A DNA stretch of 64,000 nucleotides from Azonexus sp. (GTDB lineage: Bacteria; Pseudomonadota; Gammaproteobacteria; Burkholderiales; Rhodocyclaceae), in contig NZ_JAVBXX010000003.1 in the NCBI RefSeq assembly GCF_030824335.1, positions 110,472 through 174,471 on the forward strand. Direction: 5' to 3'. How positions within the stretch are numbered: the stretch's first letter is position 1; each line of letters starts with the position of its first letter. Of this stretch, positions 9,711-17,696 are shown one piece after another. The translations under genes were made by a program, and so were the position numbers. The notes below the pieces were generated by a model that ran no database searches, was not told where the DNA came from, and saw only the letters and a list, made by a program, of their open reading frames with translations.

Positions 9711-10091
9711 TTACTGCTGGCGTGCCCGATTCATTTCTTCGCGCAAGACGCGGATGTCTTCCTGCAAGGCATCTGCCGCCAGAGTGGCTTTGGCTGAATT
9801 GGCCTTGCCCTGGGCCAGCTTTGCATCGGCCTGGGCTTGTGCTGCCAGCTCTTCCGCCAAGACATAGTCCTTCGCCAGCATCGCCTTGTTGGCACGAGCC
9901 ATCTTTTCACGCGCAGCCGTCATTTCCACCGGGGCATATTCCATGCCGCCAGCACTTGCGGCGTTTTCCACCGCTGCCTTGGAAACCGCCACATCCGCCG
10001 TGGCCGGGGTTTTCAGGCTGGAACAGCCGGCCAGCAACAGAATGGCCGTAGCGCACAGCAGGCCGACATATTGTTTTGAGTTTTTGTTCAT
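9711..10091 (-). CDS. DUF4398-type lipoprotein without OmpA domain
   Basis: The ATG at 10091 follows GGAG by 8 nt, and the 126-residue product starts with a lipoprotein signal (lipobox LLAGC, Cys near 22). The mature part is the same DUF4398 helical module seen in the gene at 7150: GMEYAPVEMTAAREKMARAN and a long Ala-rich coiled coil. It lacks the OmpA domain, so it looks like a paralogous partner or decoy of that protein. It diverges from the small lipoprotein at 10344, with one copy of the 16-bp dyad between them. Confidence 0.85.
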   Translation of the reverse strand: MNKNSKQYVGLLCATAILLLAGCSSLKTPATADVAVSKAAVENAASAGGMEYAPVEMTAAREKMARANKAMLAKDYVLAEELAAQAQADAKLAQGKANSAKATLAADALQEDIRVLREEMNRARQQ

Positions 10092-10265
10092 TTTGTTTCT
10101 CCGTAAAGCGAAGCGGGATTGAATGCAAAACTGCACTTGCGAGCATCAGTTATAGGCAGATTGCCGGAATAATTCGGTACGCTGAGACACATACCGGGTT
10201 GAATCGCCCCCGCTGTCGAGTCGGTCAAAATTCTGCGGTCAACACGCGCCAGACAAGAAAAAGCA

Positions 10266-10281
10266 TGTTCGCTGACGAACA
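10266..10281. promoter_or_regulatory. Putative operator, perfect dyad TGTTCG-N4-CGAACA (copy 2)
   Basis: TGTTCGCTGACGAACA is an exact inverted repeat with a 4-nt spacer, 62 nt upstream of the small lipoprotein ATG and 174 nt upstream of the divergent DUF4398 gene. It is the best copy of the motif found at 8171, 10978 and 56913. Confidence 0.5.
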
Positions 10282-10343
10282 GAAACCGCCCGCCCGCCAG
10301 CGTAGGATGAGCAACTTAATCAGTCACCCAACAAGGAAAAACC

Positions 10344-10538
10344 ATGCAACACCTGACGAACAAGAAATGGATCGCCCTGGCGATCATGCTAGCCATTGCC
10401 AGCACAGCCTGCGACAAGCCTGGCCCTGCCGAAGTCGCAGGAAAGAAAATTGACCAGAGCATGGAAAAGGCCGAATCAAAGATTGATGAGACGGCCGACA
10501 AAATGAAGAAAAGTCTGGACGAAAAAATGAGCAAGTAA
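10344..10538 (+). CDS. Small lysine/glutamate-rich lipoprotein (64 aa)
   Basis: AAGGA precedes the ATG. The product has a short lipoprotein signal ending at STAC (Cys near 23) followed by a highly charged amphipathic helix (SMEKAESKIDETADKMKK). This is the layout of small stress-induced lipoproteins of unknown function that accompany OmpA/DUF4398 genes. It ends at a bidirectional terminator shared with the convergent glycine-zipper gene. Confidence 0.75.
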   Translation: MQHLTNKKWIALAIMLAIASTACDKPGPAEVAGKKIDQSMEKAESKIDETADKMKKSLDEKMSK

Positions 10539-10554
10539 GTGCTGCTTGCCTGAT

Positions 10555-10584
10555 GAAAAAACCCCCGGCACGCCGGGGGTTTTG
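10555..10584. terminator. Bidirectional rho-independent terminator
   Basis: ACCCCCGG and CCGGGGGT form a perfect stem around CACG, flanked by a run of A on the left and TTTT on the right. It lies between the convergent small lipoprotein (stop 10538) and glycine-zipper gene (stop 10598). Confidence 0.85.
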
Positions 10585-10597
10585 CTTGGTGCGTCGA

Positions 10598-10816
10598 TTA
10601 TTTCTTGCCGACTTCGTGACCAATCACGCCGCCAACTACGGCACCACCAATGGTGCCGGCCGTACCGCCGCCGGTCAGGATCGCCCCGCCGAGTGCGCCG
10701 GCACCGGCGCCGATCGCGGTATTTTTGTCACGTGACGACATACCGGAACAGGCGGCCAAACCAAGAACCATAGCCGCAGCCATGATCCCCAGACTAAATC
10801 GTTTTGTCATTTTCAT
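10598..10816 (-). CDS. Glycine-zipper 2TM lipoprotein (OsmB-like)
   Basis: The frame is open far upstream, but the ATG at 10816 has AGAGG 8 nt before it and begins a lipoprotein signal (VLGLAAC, Cys near 23). The mature part is a glycine zipper: NTAIGAGAGALGGAILTGGG and IGGAVVGGVIGHEVGKK. The 72-residue length and motif match OsmB/SlyB-type small outer-membrane lipoproteins linked to osmotic or envelope stress. A 16-bp dyad copy lies 162 nt upstream. Confidence 0.85.
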   Translation of the reverse strand: MKMTKRFSLGIMAAAMVLGLAACSGMSSRDKNTAIGAGAGALGGAILTGGGTAGTIGGAVVGGVIGHEVGKK

Positions 10817-10977
10817 GGGATAACCTCTTTCTATCAGCACCGTCCCGGCGCCGCGCACCCGCGTGGACACGCTACCCGGAACCTGTTTGTTGAACTTCAC
10901 CCTGGACGAACAAGGGGCAGAACTTCCCAAAATCCAGCAGTGATGAAAGCACGGTAACCGGATACCAATTCGCCATC

Positions 10978-10993
10978 TGTCTGCTGGCGAACA
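10978..10993. promoter_or_regulatory. Putative operator, motif TGTYYGCTGRCGAACA (copy 3)
   Basis: TGTCTGCTGGCGAACA lies between the divergent glycine-zipper gene (start 10816) and the first Crp-type regulator (start about 11175), in an otherwise featureless 358-nt gap. It could let that regulator control both itself and the lipoprotein. Confidence 0.45.
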
Positions 10994-11174
10994 AAAACGG
11001 AAAATACGGAAAACTCTCGAAAAACGGGGTCGACCGCAATAATCAAAAAGCATAAGTGCGATATCGCACATAGTGCAGCGCAAGAATCGGCCATAATCAA
11101 AAAAACCCCATTCAGGCGCATCGAAGGCTGTGCATCTGTTTCCGAGTAATACCCCAAAAGAAATGAGATTGCCT

Positions 11175-11906
11175 ATGCACGCATCGAACCGACACCGTGA
11201 AAATCATCTTCTGGCTGCCTTGCCGGCAGCGGACCTGGACCGTCTGATCCCACAACTCGAATTAGTCGCGGCCCCCCTGGGCGAAGTGCTTTACGAACCG
11301 GGCGTCCAGATGCAAAACGTCTACTTCCCGATCGACAGCATCGTCTCCCTGCTCTATGTCATGGAAAACGGCGCTTCGGCCGAAATCGCCGTGATCGGTA
11401 ACGAAGGGATTGTCGGGGTTTCACTGTTCATGGGTGGCGAGACAACGACCAGTCGCGCCGTGGTGCAAAGCGCCGGGCATGCCTACCGGATGCGCAGCCC
11501 CTTGCTGAAAGACGAGTTCTTCCGGGCCGGCCCGATGCAAAAGCTGTTGCTGTGCTATACCCAATCCCTGCTCACCCAGATGGCCCAGACGGCAGCCTGC
11601 AACCGCCACCACTCGCTTGATCAGCAACTTTGCCGCTGGCTCCTGTTGAGCCTGGACCGCCTGCCGACGAATGATCTGGTCATGACGCAGGAACTGATCG
11701 CCAACATGCTCGGCGTACGCCGCGAAGGCGTGACCGAAGCAGCCGGCAACCTGCAACGGGCAGGCTTGATCGAATACCGGCGCGGCCATATCACGGTGCT
11801 CGACCGACCGGGCCTTGAAGCACGCGTTTGCGAATGCTATGCCGTGGTCAAGAACGAATGCGACCGCCTGTTGCCGGATGTGGGTTTCAAGCAGTCATCC
11901 CGCTAA
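11175..11906 (+). CDS. Crp/Fnr-family transcriptional regulator 1
   Basis: An N-terminal cyclic-nucleotide-binding-like beta roll (about residues 15-135; GEVLYEPGVQMQNVYFPIDS and AEIAVIGNEGIVGV) is followed by a dimer helix and a winged HTH (ELIANMLGVRREGVTEAAG, then AGLIEYRRGHITVLDR). No Cys cluster of the Fnr type is present. The ATG at 11175 is chosen; ATGs at 11130 and 11163 are in frame and cannot be excluded. A second similar regulator follows 128 nt later on the same strand. The domain lacks an obvious cAMP-binding Arg-Ser pair, so the ligand is unknown. Confidence 0.85.
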   Translation: MHASNRHRENHLLAALPAADLDRLIPQLELVAAPLGEVLYEPGVQMQNVYFPIDSIVSLLYVMENGASAEIAVIGNEGIVGVSLFMGGETTTSRAVVQSAGHAYRMRSPLLKDEFFRAGPMQKLLLCYTQSLLTQMAQTAACNRHHSLDQQLCRWLLLSLDRLPTNDLVMTQELIANMLGVRREGVTEAAGNLQRAGLIEYRRGHITVLDRPGLEARVCECYAVVKNECDRLLPDVGFKQSSR

Positions 11907-12034
11907 GCGCGCAGCGTTCGCTAGCGCCCCGACAGCCCCCCTTCCTTTGTGCATTCTGGGCATGTTTCCGGCAGCCCCGGCAAGTCGACTACCGTCGTTC
12001 TTGATTGCGGGCCTGCTCATCGAGAAAGTCTCAC

Positions 12035-12784
12035 ATGCCCACCACCACGACAACACCGCTGACCAACCAGCTCATCTCTGCCTTGCCGAACGACGACAGG
12101 CGACGCTTTCTGGCGGCCTGCGAGTCGGTTGAACTGACTTTTGCCGACATCCTGGCCGAACCCGGCGCGCCGATCGTGCATGTTTACTTTCCGACCAACA
12201 GTTTCATTTCACTCGTCACACCGCAACAAGACAGCCCTAACCTGGAAGTCGGCATGATTGGCGATGAAGGCATGCTCGGCATCACGCTGATCCTCGGCGT
12301 CAATATTTCGCCGCTGCATGCGGTCGTTCAGGGAGGCGGCCCGGTGCTGCGCATCGGCGTCGTGGCCTTCCGTCAGCAACTTGATTTGAGCCCGACCCTG
12401 CAGCGCATATTGAAGCGCTACCTTTTCATCCTGATCGAACAATTGGCCCAATCCGTCGCATGCAGCCACTTCCACGTCGCCGAGGCACGGCTGGCACGCT
12501 GGCTGCTGATGACCCAGGACCGGGCGCACGCCCCCCATTTTCATCTGACACACAAATTCCTGGCCTTCATGCTGGGAGTTCGACGGGTTGGCATCACCAA
12601 GGCAGCCACGGCGCTGCAGGACAAAAAACTGATCAGCTACCGGCGCGGCGAAATCATGATTGTCGACCGGGCCGGACTGGAGCAGGCCAGTTGTGCGTGC
12701 TACAACGCAGCCAAGCTCAGCCATGCCTCGGGAATGCAAATGGCTATCTACGATGCATCCGGTATTGCCGAAAGAAATCCTTAA
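12035..12784 (+). CDS. Crp/Fnr-family transcriptional regulator 2
   Basis: The product is 249 residues from the ATG at 12035; a TTG at 12005 is in frame but gives no added homology. It has the same plan as the upstream regulator: beta roll (DILAEPGAPIVHVYFPTNSF, then EVGMIGDEGMLGI), dimer helix and winged HTH (LAFMLGVRRVGITKAATAL, then KLISYRRGEIMIVDR). The recognition helices VRRVGIT and VRREGVT are very similar, so the two regulators may read related sites. They look like diverged tandem duplicates. Confidence 0.85.
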   Translation: MPTTTTTPLTNQLISALPNDDRRRFLAACESVELTFADILAEPGAPIVHVYFPTNSFISLVTPQQDSPNLEVGMIGDEGMLGITLILGVNISPLHAVVQGGGPVLRIGVVAFRQQLDLSPTLQRILKRYLFILIEQLAQSVACSHFHVAEARLARWLLMTQDRAHAPHFHLTHKFLAFMLGVRRVGITKAATALQDKKLISYRRGEIMIVDRAGLEQASCACYNAAKLSHASGMQMAIYDASGIAERNP

Positions 12785-12844
12785 GACAGAATTCATCTTG
12801 CATCGCTACGATGCATGCATGAAATCTGTGCGAGGTATCGACGA

Positions 12845-13201
12845 ATGAAAACGAACAATGGCAAAGTATTTTGTAGCGCGCTGCTGGCACTGTGGCTGCC
12901 GTTGTGGTCGGCTGGCGCCCAGGCCAGCCCGCCAGCGGAAAAGATCGTCTGCGCCGATCCCGCCACACGGTCAAGCTGGATGTCGGAACAGGCAATCCGG
13001 AAACACTTTGGTGACCAGCAATATGCCGTCGCCAAACTCAAGGTTTCCCGTGGGGGATGCTATGAGTTCTACGCCGTCCAGCATGACGGCGCTATCGTCG
13101 AGGCGTATTACCACCCGATATCCGGGGCGCTGGTTCGTCACAACAAGGTGCAGAACCAATCGAGCAATGTAGCTTACGAAGCAAAGTCTGCCGGAAAATA
13201 A
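12845..13201 (+). CDS. Small exported PepSY-like protein
   Basis: The ATG at 12845 follows GAGGT by 8 nt. The 118-residue product has a signal peptide (about 1-27, ending AGAQA) and a single domain with KHFGDQQYAVAKLKVSRGGCYEF and VEAYYHPISGALV, similar in plan to PepSY modules, which are small inhibitory or binding domains in the periplasm. Two Cys residues (one before the domain, one in GGCYEF) could form a disulphide. It is separated by 60 nt from the second Crp-type regulator and may share its transcript. Confidence 0.65.
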   Translation: MKTNNGKVFCSALLALWLPLWSAGAQASPPAEKIVCADPATRSSWMSEQAIRKHFGDQQYAVAKLKVSRGGCYEFYAVQHDGAIVEAYYHPISGALVRHNKVQNQSSNVAYEAKSAGK

Positions 13202-13231
13202 GCCTGGCGTGCAGCCTGCTAATATCCGGCC

Positions 13232-14644
13232 ATGACACGCTACCAGGCTCTGGCCGAGCACACCGAACAACTGATCGCCCAGGGCATCCTGCGGGCCGGC
13301 GAACGCCTGCCATCGATTCGCGAAACCTGCCGAACCCGGCAAGTCAGCCCGATTACCGTCACGCAGGCGTATTACCTGCTGGAAAGCCGGGGCTTGATCG
13401 AAGCCCGGCCACGTTCCGGCTATTTTGTCCGGGCCCGCCTGACACCGGCGCTGCCAGAACCGGCCATGACGCAACCGGTCGACGGGGCCACCGAGTTGCA
13501 GATCAGCGATTTCATTTTCCGCATTCTGGACAGCGTCAAGGACAGCAGCGTGATTCCGCTGGGCTCCAGCTTTCCCAGCCCTTACTTGTTCCCCTTGGCC
13601 AAACTGGGGCGCTTTCTCGCCCAGGCCGCGCGCCGGCTCGATCCGCTAGCCACCGTCACCGATCTGCCGCCCGGCAATGAGGAACTGCGCCGCCAACTGG
13701 CACTGCGCTACCTCGCCCGTGGCGCCAAAGTCGGCACGCAGGAAATCGTCATCACCTCCGGCGCGCTGGAGGGCATCAATCTCTGCTTGCAGGCCGTCAC
13801 CCGGCCGGGCGACCTGATTGCCGTCGAATCGCCGACTTTTTATGCCGGACTGCAGGCGGCCGAACGCCTCGGCCTGCGCGTCGTCGAAATCCCGACCCAT
13901 CCGCGCGACGGCATCAGTCTGGCCGCGCTCGCGGAAATATTGCAGCGCCATCCGGTCAAAGCCTGCCTGCTCATGCTGAATTTCTCCAATCCCTCGGGCA
14001 GCCTGCTGCCAGACGCGGGGAAAAAAGCCCTGCTCGACTTGCTGCGCCGGCATCAGGTGCCGCTGATCGAAGACGACGTGTACAGCGAACTTTATTTCGG
14101 CCCGGATGCCCCGCTGTGCACCAAGGCCGAAGACAGCGACGGGCTGGTCATGCATGTTTCGTCCTTCGCGAAATGCCTGGCGCCCGGTTATCGCCTGGGC
14201 TGGGTAGCAGCCGGACGCTTCGCCGAAAAGGTCCAGCGCCAGAAACTGTCGACCAGCCTGGCCACCACGGTCCCGGTCCAGATCGCGCTGGCCGAATATC
14301 TGAAACACGGCGCTTACGAACATCATCTGCGCCAGTTGCGCAAAACCCTGGCCGAGCAGGAAAACTGGCTGGTTTCTGCGGTCGACCGCAGTTTTCCGCC
14401 CGGAACGCGACTGGCCAGGCCGCAAGGCGGCTATTTCCTGTGGCTGGAATTGCCGCCGCAGGTCGATGCGCTGCAACTGCATCGACAGGCGCTGGCCCAC
14501 GGCATCAGCACTGCGCCGGGGCCGATCTTCTCGGCCCAGCGGGAATTTGCCCACTTCCTGCGCCTGAATTTCGGCCACCCCGATTTTCCCGGCCTTGAAG
14601 CGGCAATCGCCAAACTGGGCCAACTGGCGCACGCGCTGTGCTGA
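13232..14644 (+). CDS. MocR-type regulator: GntR HTH fused to PLP aminotransferase domain
   Basis: Residues 1-70 form a GntR winged helix (GILRAGERLPSIRETC, then VTQAYYLLESRGLIEARPRSGYFV). Residues about 105-465 form a fold-type I aminotransferase domain with PGNEELRRQLALRYL, IEDDVYSELYF and the PLP-binding Lys in SSFAKCLAPGYRLGW. MocR proteins sense PLP or amino compounds and regulate neighbouring metabolic genes. At 470 aa the length is normal. The next gene, ccoG, is 95 nt away, and nothing in the sequence identifies the regulated target. Confidence 0.9.
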   Translation: MTRYQALAEHTEQLIAQGILRAGERLPSIRETCRTRQVSPITVTQAYYLLESRGLIEARPRSGYFVRARLTPALPEPAMTQPVDGATELQISDFIFRILDSVKDSSVIPLGSSFPSPYLFPLAKLGRFLAQAARRLDPLATVTDLPPGNEELRRQLALRYLARGAKVGTQEIVITSGALEGINLCLQAVTRPGDLIAVESPTFYAGLQAAERLGLRVVEIPTHPRDGISLAALAEILQRHPVKACLLMLNFSNPSGSLLPDAGKKALLDLLRRHQVPLIEDDVYSELYFGPDAPLCTKAEDSDGLVMHVSSFAKCLAPGYRLGWVAAGRFAEKVQRQKLSTSLATTVPVQIALAEYLKHGAYEHHLRQLRKTLAEQENWLVSAVDRSFPPGTRLARPQGGYFLWLELPPQVDALQLHRQALAHGISTAPGPIFSAQREFAHFLRLNFGHPDFPGLEAAIAKLGQLAHALC

Positions 14645-14739
14645 ATCTGTTCCTATAAAAAACACGACAAGCTGAATCTGTACCCATCAGCAGGCGGCTG
14701 ATTTACTTCGCCCATCCACATTGCCCAAGGAGCACAGGG

Positions 14740-16155
14740 ATGGAAAAAGCCGTCAGCAAGGTCCGCACCGCCAAGATCGAGCTTTACCGCAAGCAGGGAA
14801 AAATTCACGCCAAAGCAGTCGATGGCCGTTTCAACCGTCTGCGCTGGGCCGCCGTCTGGCTGACCCAGATCATTTTCTACGGCGCCTGCTGGCTGCAATG
14901 GACGCCGGCCGACACCCCGCGCCAAGCCATCCTGTTCGACATCGCCCACGAAAAACTCTACCTGTTCGGCCTCGTGCTCTGGCCGCAGGATGCGCTGTTG
15001 CTGGCGATTGCCTTGCTGCTCGCCGCGCTCGGGCTGTTTTTCGTCACAGCGCTGGCTGGCCGCCTGTTTTGCGGCTTTGCCTGCCCGCAAACCGTCTATA
15101 CCAGCATTTTCGTCTGGATCGAAGCGCGCATCGAAGGCGACCATCTGGCCCGCCTGAAACTCGACCAAAGCCCGCTGAGCGCCCGGAAACTGGGCTTGAA
15201 AACCCTCAAGCACGGCGTCTGGTTGCTGATTGCCGCGTGGACGGGCATCACCTTCGTCGGCTATTTCACCCCGATCCGCGAATTGCTGCCGAGCCTGGCC
15301 GCCTGGCAGACCGGGCCGTGGGAAGCCTTCTGGCTGATTTTCTACACCGCCTTCACCTACGTTCAGGCCGGCCTCGCCCGTGAAGCCGTGTGCCAGCACA
15401 TGTGTCCGTATTCGCGCTTCCAGGGGGTGATGTTCGACCCGGCTACGCGCCAAGTCGGCTATGACCATCAGCGCGGCGAACCGCGTGCGGCGCGCCGCCA
15501 GGACAAGGCGGCCGGCGACTGCATCGATTGCGCTATTTGCGTCGAGGTCTGCCCGACCGGCATCGATATCCGCAATGGCTTGCAATATCAATGCATCAAC
15601 TGCGGCCTGTGCATCGATGCCTGCGATCAGGTCATGCAACGCCTCAAGCTGCCGACCGGACTAATCCGCTTTGCCTCGGAAAACGAACTGAATCTGCGGT
15701 CACCCCTAGAGCCAGCCGTTGTTCCTGTGGTCCAGGAAATAGCCCAAAAACGGCCACGCATCATCATCTACGCCAGCCTGATTGCAGCATTCACCCTGCT
15801 CGGCGCCTGGACGCTCAGCCAACGTACGCTGCTCGTCGTCGATGTCTGGCGCGATCGCGGGGCCTTGCTACGCGAAATGCCGGATGGCCGGATCGAAAAC
15901 GCCTACACCCTGAAGCTGACCAACCAGGCGGATACGCCGCGTCGCATCGAGATCAGCGCCGACGGCCTGCCCGGCCTGGAAATTATCGGTGCCCGGCAAT
16001 TCGATATTCCAGCTGGCAGCATCCAGCCAATCCAGCTCACGCTTGCCGCACCGAGCAGCGCCAATCTGTCGGGGCTGCAACCGATCGCGCTGGAAATTTC
16101 GTCCATACAGGATGGCCTGCGCTTGCGCCAGCCCAGCCGCTTTGCCCTGCCCTGA
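14740..16155 (+). CDS. ccoG: Cytochrome c oxidase accessory protein CcoG (FixG/RdxA)
   Basis: The 471-residue protein has the CcoG layout: TM helices in the N-terminal half, CGFACPQTVYTSIFVWIEA and CQHMCPYSRFQG, and two 4Fe-4S clusters of ferredoxin type (CIDCAICVEVCPTGIDIRNG and CINCGLCIDACDQVM). A final TM helix is followed by the immunoglobulin-like periplasmic domain. CcoG reduces copper for assembly of cbb3 cytochrome oxidase, indicating a host with microaerobic respiration. AAGGAG lies just upstream. The ccoNOQP genes are not next to it here. Confidence 0.95.
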   Translation: MEKAVSKVRTAKIELYRKQGKIHAKAVDGRFNRLRWAAVWLTQIIFYGACWLQWTPADTPRQAILFDIAHEKLYLFGLVLWPQDALLLAIALLLAALGLFFVTALAGRLFCGFACPQTVYTSIFVWIEARIEGDHLARLKLDQSPLSARKLGLKTLKHGVWLLIAAWTGITFVGYFTPIRELLPSLAAWQTGPWEAFWLIFYTAFTYVQAGLAREAVCQHMCPYSRFQGVMFDPATRQVGYDHQRGEPRAARRQDKAAGDCIDCAICVEVCPTGIDIRNGLQYQCINCGLCIDACDQVMQRLKLPTGLIRFASENELNLRSPLEPAVVPVVQEIAQKRPRIIIYASLIAAFTLLGAWTLSQRTLLVVDVWRDRGALLREMPDGRIENAYTLKLTNQADTPRRIEISADGLPGLEIIGARQFDIPAGSIQPIQLTLAAPSSANLSGLQPIALEISSIQDGLRLRQPSRFALP

Positions 16156-16230
16156 GATGGGCGAGGCAAATCGGTTCATTGTCCCAAGCTGACGGATACG
16201 CTCAGGATAGTGGCGTCAAGCAGGTAAAAA

Positions 16231-17043
16231 TCACCGTTCGGCGAGACGGGTATTGCTCGGCCCATTGCCCGAGACCGTAGCCGGCGCGGATGACGGCAAG
16301 TCCCTATTGCTCGCCAGCAATGCCGCAGGCGCAGCAAGCTCATACGAAGCAAAAACTTGTTGTGGCGAGCGGGTTTCCGGCAGTACATAGACAATGCCGT
16401 TGGTACCCTGGAAAGCCGCGCTGACCACATTCTTGAAAAAAGCGGCCGGTACATTGATGCAGCCAAAAGAAATCCGGTTATCGCCTGGCGATGGCGTTGC
16501 CAGGCGCTCGGCACGGCGCTCCCGAGGATTGCCGGTCGCCACCGGGTGCAAGGAGATCGCAGTTTCGTAGTCCACCCAGAGAATTTCGCCGCCTTTCAGA
16601 TTGCGGTCGAGCGACGCCTCAAAGCGCCCGGCGGGCGTGGTGCGCTCTTCCGGACGAATACTCGACAACTTGCGCTCGCCAATACCGGGCACGGCATCAT
16701 CACCCACCGCCAGCCCGAGCAAGGCCGGCGCGGCACCGCGCAGCCGACCGTCGGCGTAAAAAACGAATACCTTGCCCTGCGTCTTGTCGACAATGACGAA
16801 CGGCAACTGGCGGTTATCGTTGGCATGAACAATCCAGTCAGCCACATGCCGGGCGTCCGGCGATGCACTTTCCTGTTCAAAGTTAACTCGCCGAACCACC
16901 CTGTCAGCCGGGGCCATCGTGTTGGACTCCCCGGCAACAGGTGACAGCACCAGTTCCGCCGAAAAAGCAGGAAAGACGCTGACACCGGCGGCCAACAAGC
17001 CCAGGCCAAAGCCTTTTGCCAAAGTCCGTGTGATCAGGCGCAT
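16231..17043 (-). CDS. L,D-transpeptidase (YkuD-like) exported protein
   Basis: The 270-residue protein has a signal peptide (about 1-29, ending AFSA). A catalytic domain follows: FVIVDKTQGKVFVF, TPAGRFEA, the His of ISLHPV (near 166) and the Cys of ISFGCINV (near 195), matching the HxxG...SxGC core of YkuD enzymes. These form 3-3 crosslinks or attach proteins to peptidoglycan. The start lies 42 nt downstream of the stop of the interrupted adhesin's 3' part, so before the prophage came in it was probably the third gene of an fhaC-adhesin-transpeptidase operon. Confidence 0.85.
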   Translation of the reverse strand: MRLITRTLAKGFGLGLLAAGVSVFPAFSAELVLSPVAGESNTMAPADRVVRRVNFEQESASPDARHVADWIVHANDNRQLPFVIVDKTQGKVFVFYADGRLRGAAPALLGLAVGDDAVPGIGERKLSSIRPEERTTPAGRFEASLDRNLKGGEILWVDYETAISLHPVATGNPRERRAERLATPSPGDNRISFGCINVPAAFFKNVVSAAFQGTNGIVYVLPETRSPQQVFASYELAAPAALLASNRDLPSSAPATVSGNGPSNTRLAER

Positions 17044-17371
17044 CGTCTTTACCCTGCCTTCCTCGACACAACGCCGTCGCTGTGCTCAGTTACGGTCTTG
17101 TTTGCGTGGGCGATGGGGCGCCACATAAGCCGCTGGTGCAGCCTGGTCGGGTATCCCTACTGATGCTGGCTCCGGTACGACAACCGGCACTACAGGTTCC
17201 GTCACCACTGGCGGTGGTGCCAAGGCCAACAACTGAGGGGGCGTGGTCGTACGTTCCACCGTAGGTACCCAAGTCGGCACAGTCACCAGGACCGAGGGCG
17301 ACGTCAGGCCCTGCTCGACGTCCAGTGGTTCGTTGGGTTCAATAGCGACGGGCTCTACCGGTAGTACCGGC

Positions 17372-17535
17372 GGGACAACCACAACCGGGGGTACGACCAC
17401 GACTGGAGGCACGACCACGACCGGCGGGACGACTACGACTGGAGGCACAACCACAACCGGGGGTACGACCACGACTGGAGGCACAACCACGACCGGAGGC
17501 ACCACGACCGGAGGCACCACAACCGGCGGTACGAC
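17372..17535. repeat. Tandem repeat coding for Pro-Pro-Val-Val-(Val) units
   Basis: Degenerate units of 15-18 nt (pattern GGX GGX ACX ACX on the plus strand, CCX CCX GTX GTX on the minus) are repeated about ten times. Differences fall on third codon positions. It is the proline-rich stalk or wall-spanning part of the interrupted adhesin, and its repeat number is likely to vary by slippage. Confidence 0.85.
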
Positions 17536-17569
17536 CACTATTGCCGTGATGGCCGCGGTCGTGGTCGCT

Positions 17570-17574
17570 GTCGG
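17570..17574. repeat. Left copy of target-site duplication (GTCGG)
   Basis: GTCGG here is repeated at 52159-52163 at the other prophage end. The identity extends two bases further left (CTGTCGG in both places), so a 7-bp duplication is possible. The 5-bp reading is preferred because it leaves both phage ends starting 5'-AGTA inward, and Mu-type transposases normally make 5-bp duplications. Confidence 0.75.
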
Positions 17575-17587
17575 AGTAAAGCGGCTT

Positions 17588-17658
17588 TGATTTCCGGATG
17601 AAAGCCGTTTGAAAACCGGACAAACAATATTTGAAGATATACGGTGATTTCAGGACAG
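17588..17658 (+). other. Left-end transposase-binding repeats (motif TGATTTCMGGA)
   Basis: TGATTTCCGGATG (17588-17600), AACCGGACA (17614-17622) and TGATTTCAGGACAG (17645-17658) lie in the first 85 nt of the phage. The same motif, TGATTTCCGGACAG, occurs in inverted orientation near the right end (52063-52050). Repeated inverted motifs near both ends are what MuA-type transposases bind. Confidence 0.5.
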
Positions 17659-17662
17659 AAAA

Positions 17663-17690
17663 AACCGCCCTAGATCAGGGCGGTTTTTTT
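17663..17690. terminator. Bidirectional terminator at the left prophage end
   Basis: AACCGCCC and GGGCGGTT pair around TAGATCA, flanked by A and T runs. It ends the leftward late operon 7 nt after the methyltransferase stop, which keeps phage late transcripts out of the host adhesin remnant and transpeptidase gene. Confidence 0.85.
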
Positions 17691-17696
17691 CAAATG

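Larger units (their letters stand above)
17086..17574 (-). pseudogene. 3' fragment of the prophage-interrupted adhesin (proline/valine-rich C-terminus)
   Basis: Read on the minus strand from the insertion point, this fragment encodes PTATTTAAITAIVVVPP, then about a dozen PVVVVPP-type repeats, and ends RPRKQDRN before a stop. The other part of the gene (52159-55109) ends in SAGNYTVNP at the matching base, and joining the two through one copy of GTCGG keeps the frame: 2951 + 484 nt = 1145 codons. The fragment has no start codon of its own at its 5' end. The repeat also reads as Thr/Gly repeats on the plus strand, but the in-frame join shows the minus strand is the coding one. Confidence 0.85.

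Noticed and set aside
14653..15639. Long minus-strand frame opposite ccoG
   Set aside because: Shadow of the well-supported ccoG gene; no recognisable protein character.
17372..17535. Repeat array considered as CRISPR
   Set aside because: Units are 15-18 nt without spacers and vary only at third codon positions; it is a coding repeat.
17243..17590. Plus-strand frame with Thr-Thr-Gly-Gly repeats
   Set aside because: It is the complement of the PVVVPP repeat. The minus strand rejoins in frame with the adhesin across the prophage, while this frame crosses the phage end and has no good start.
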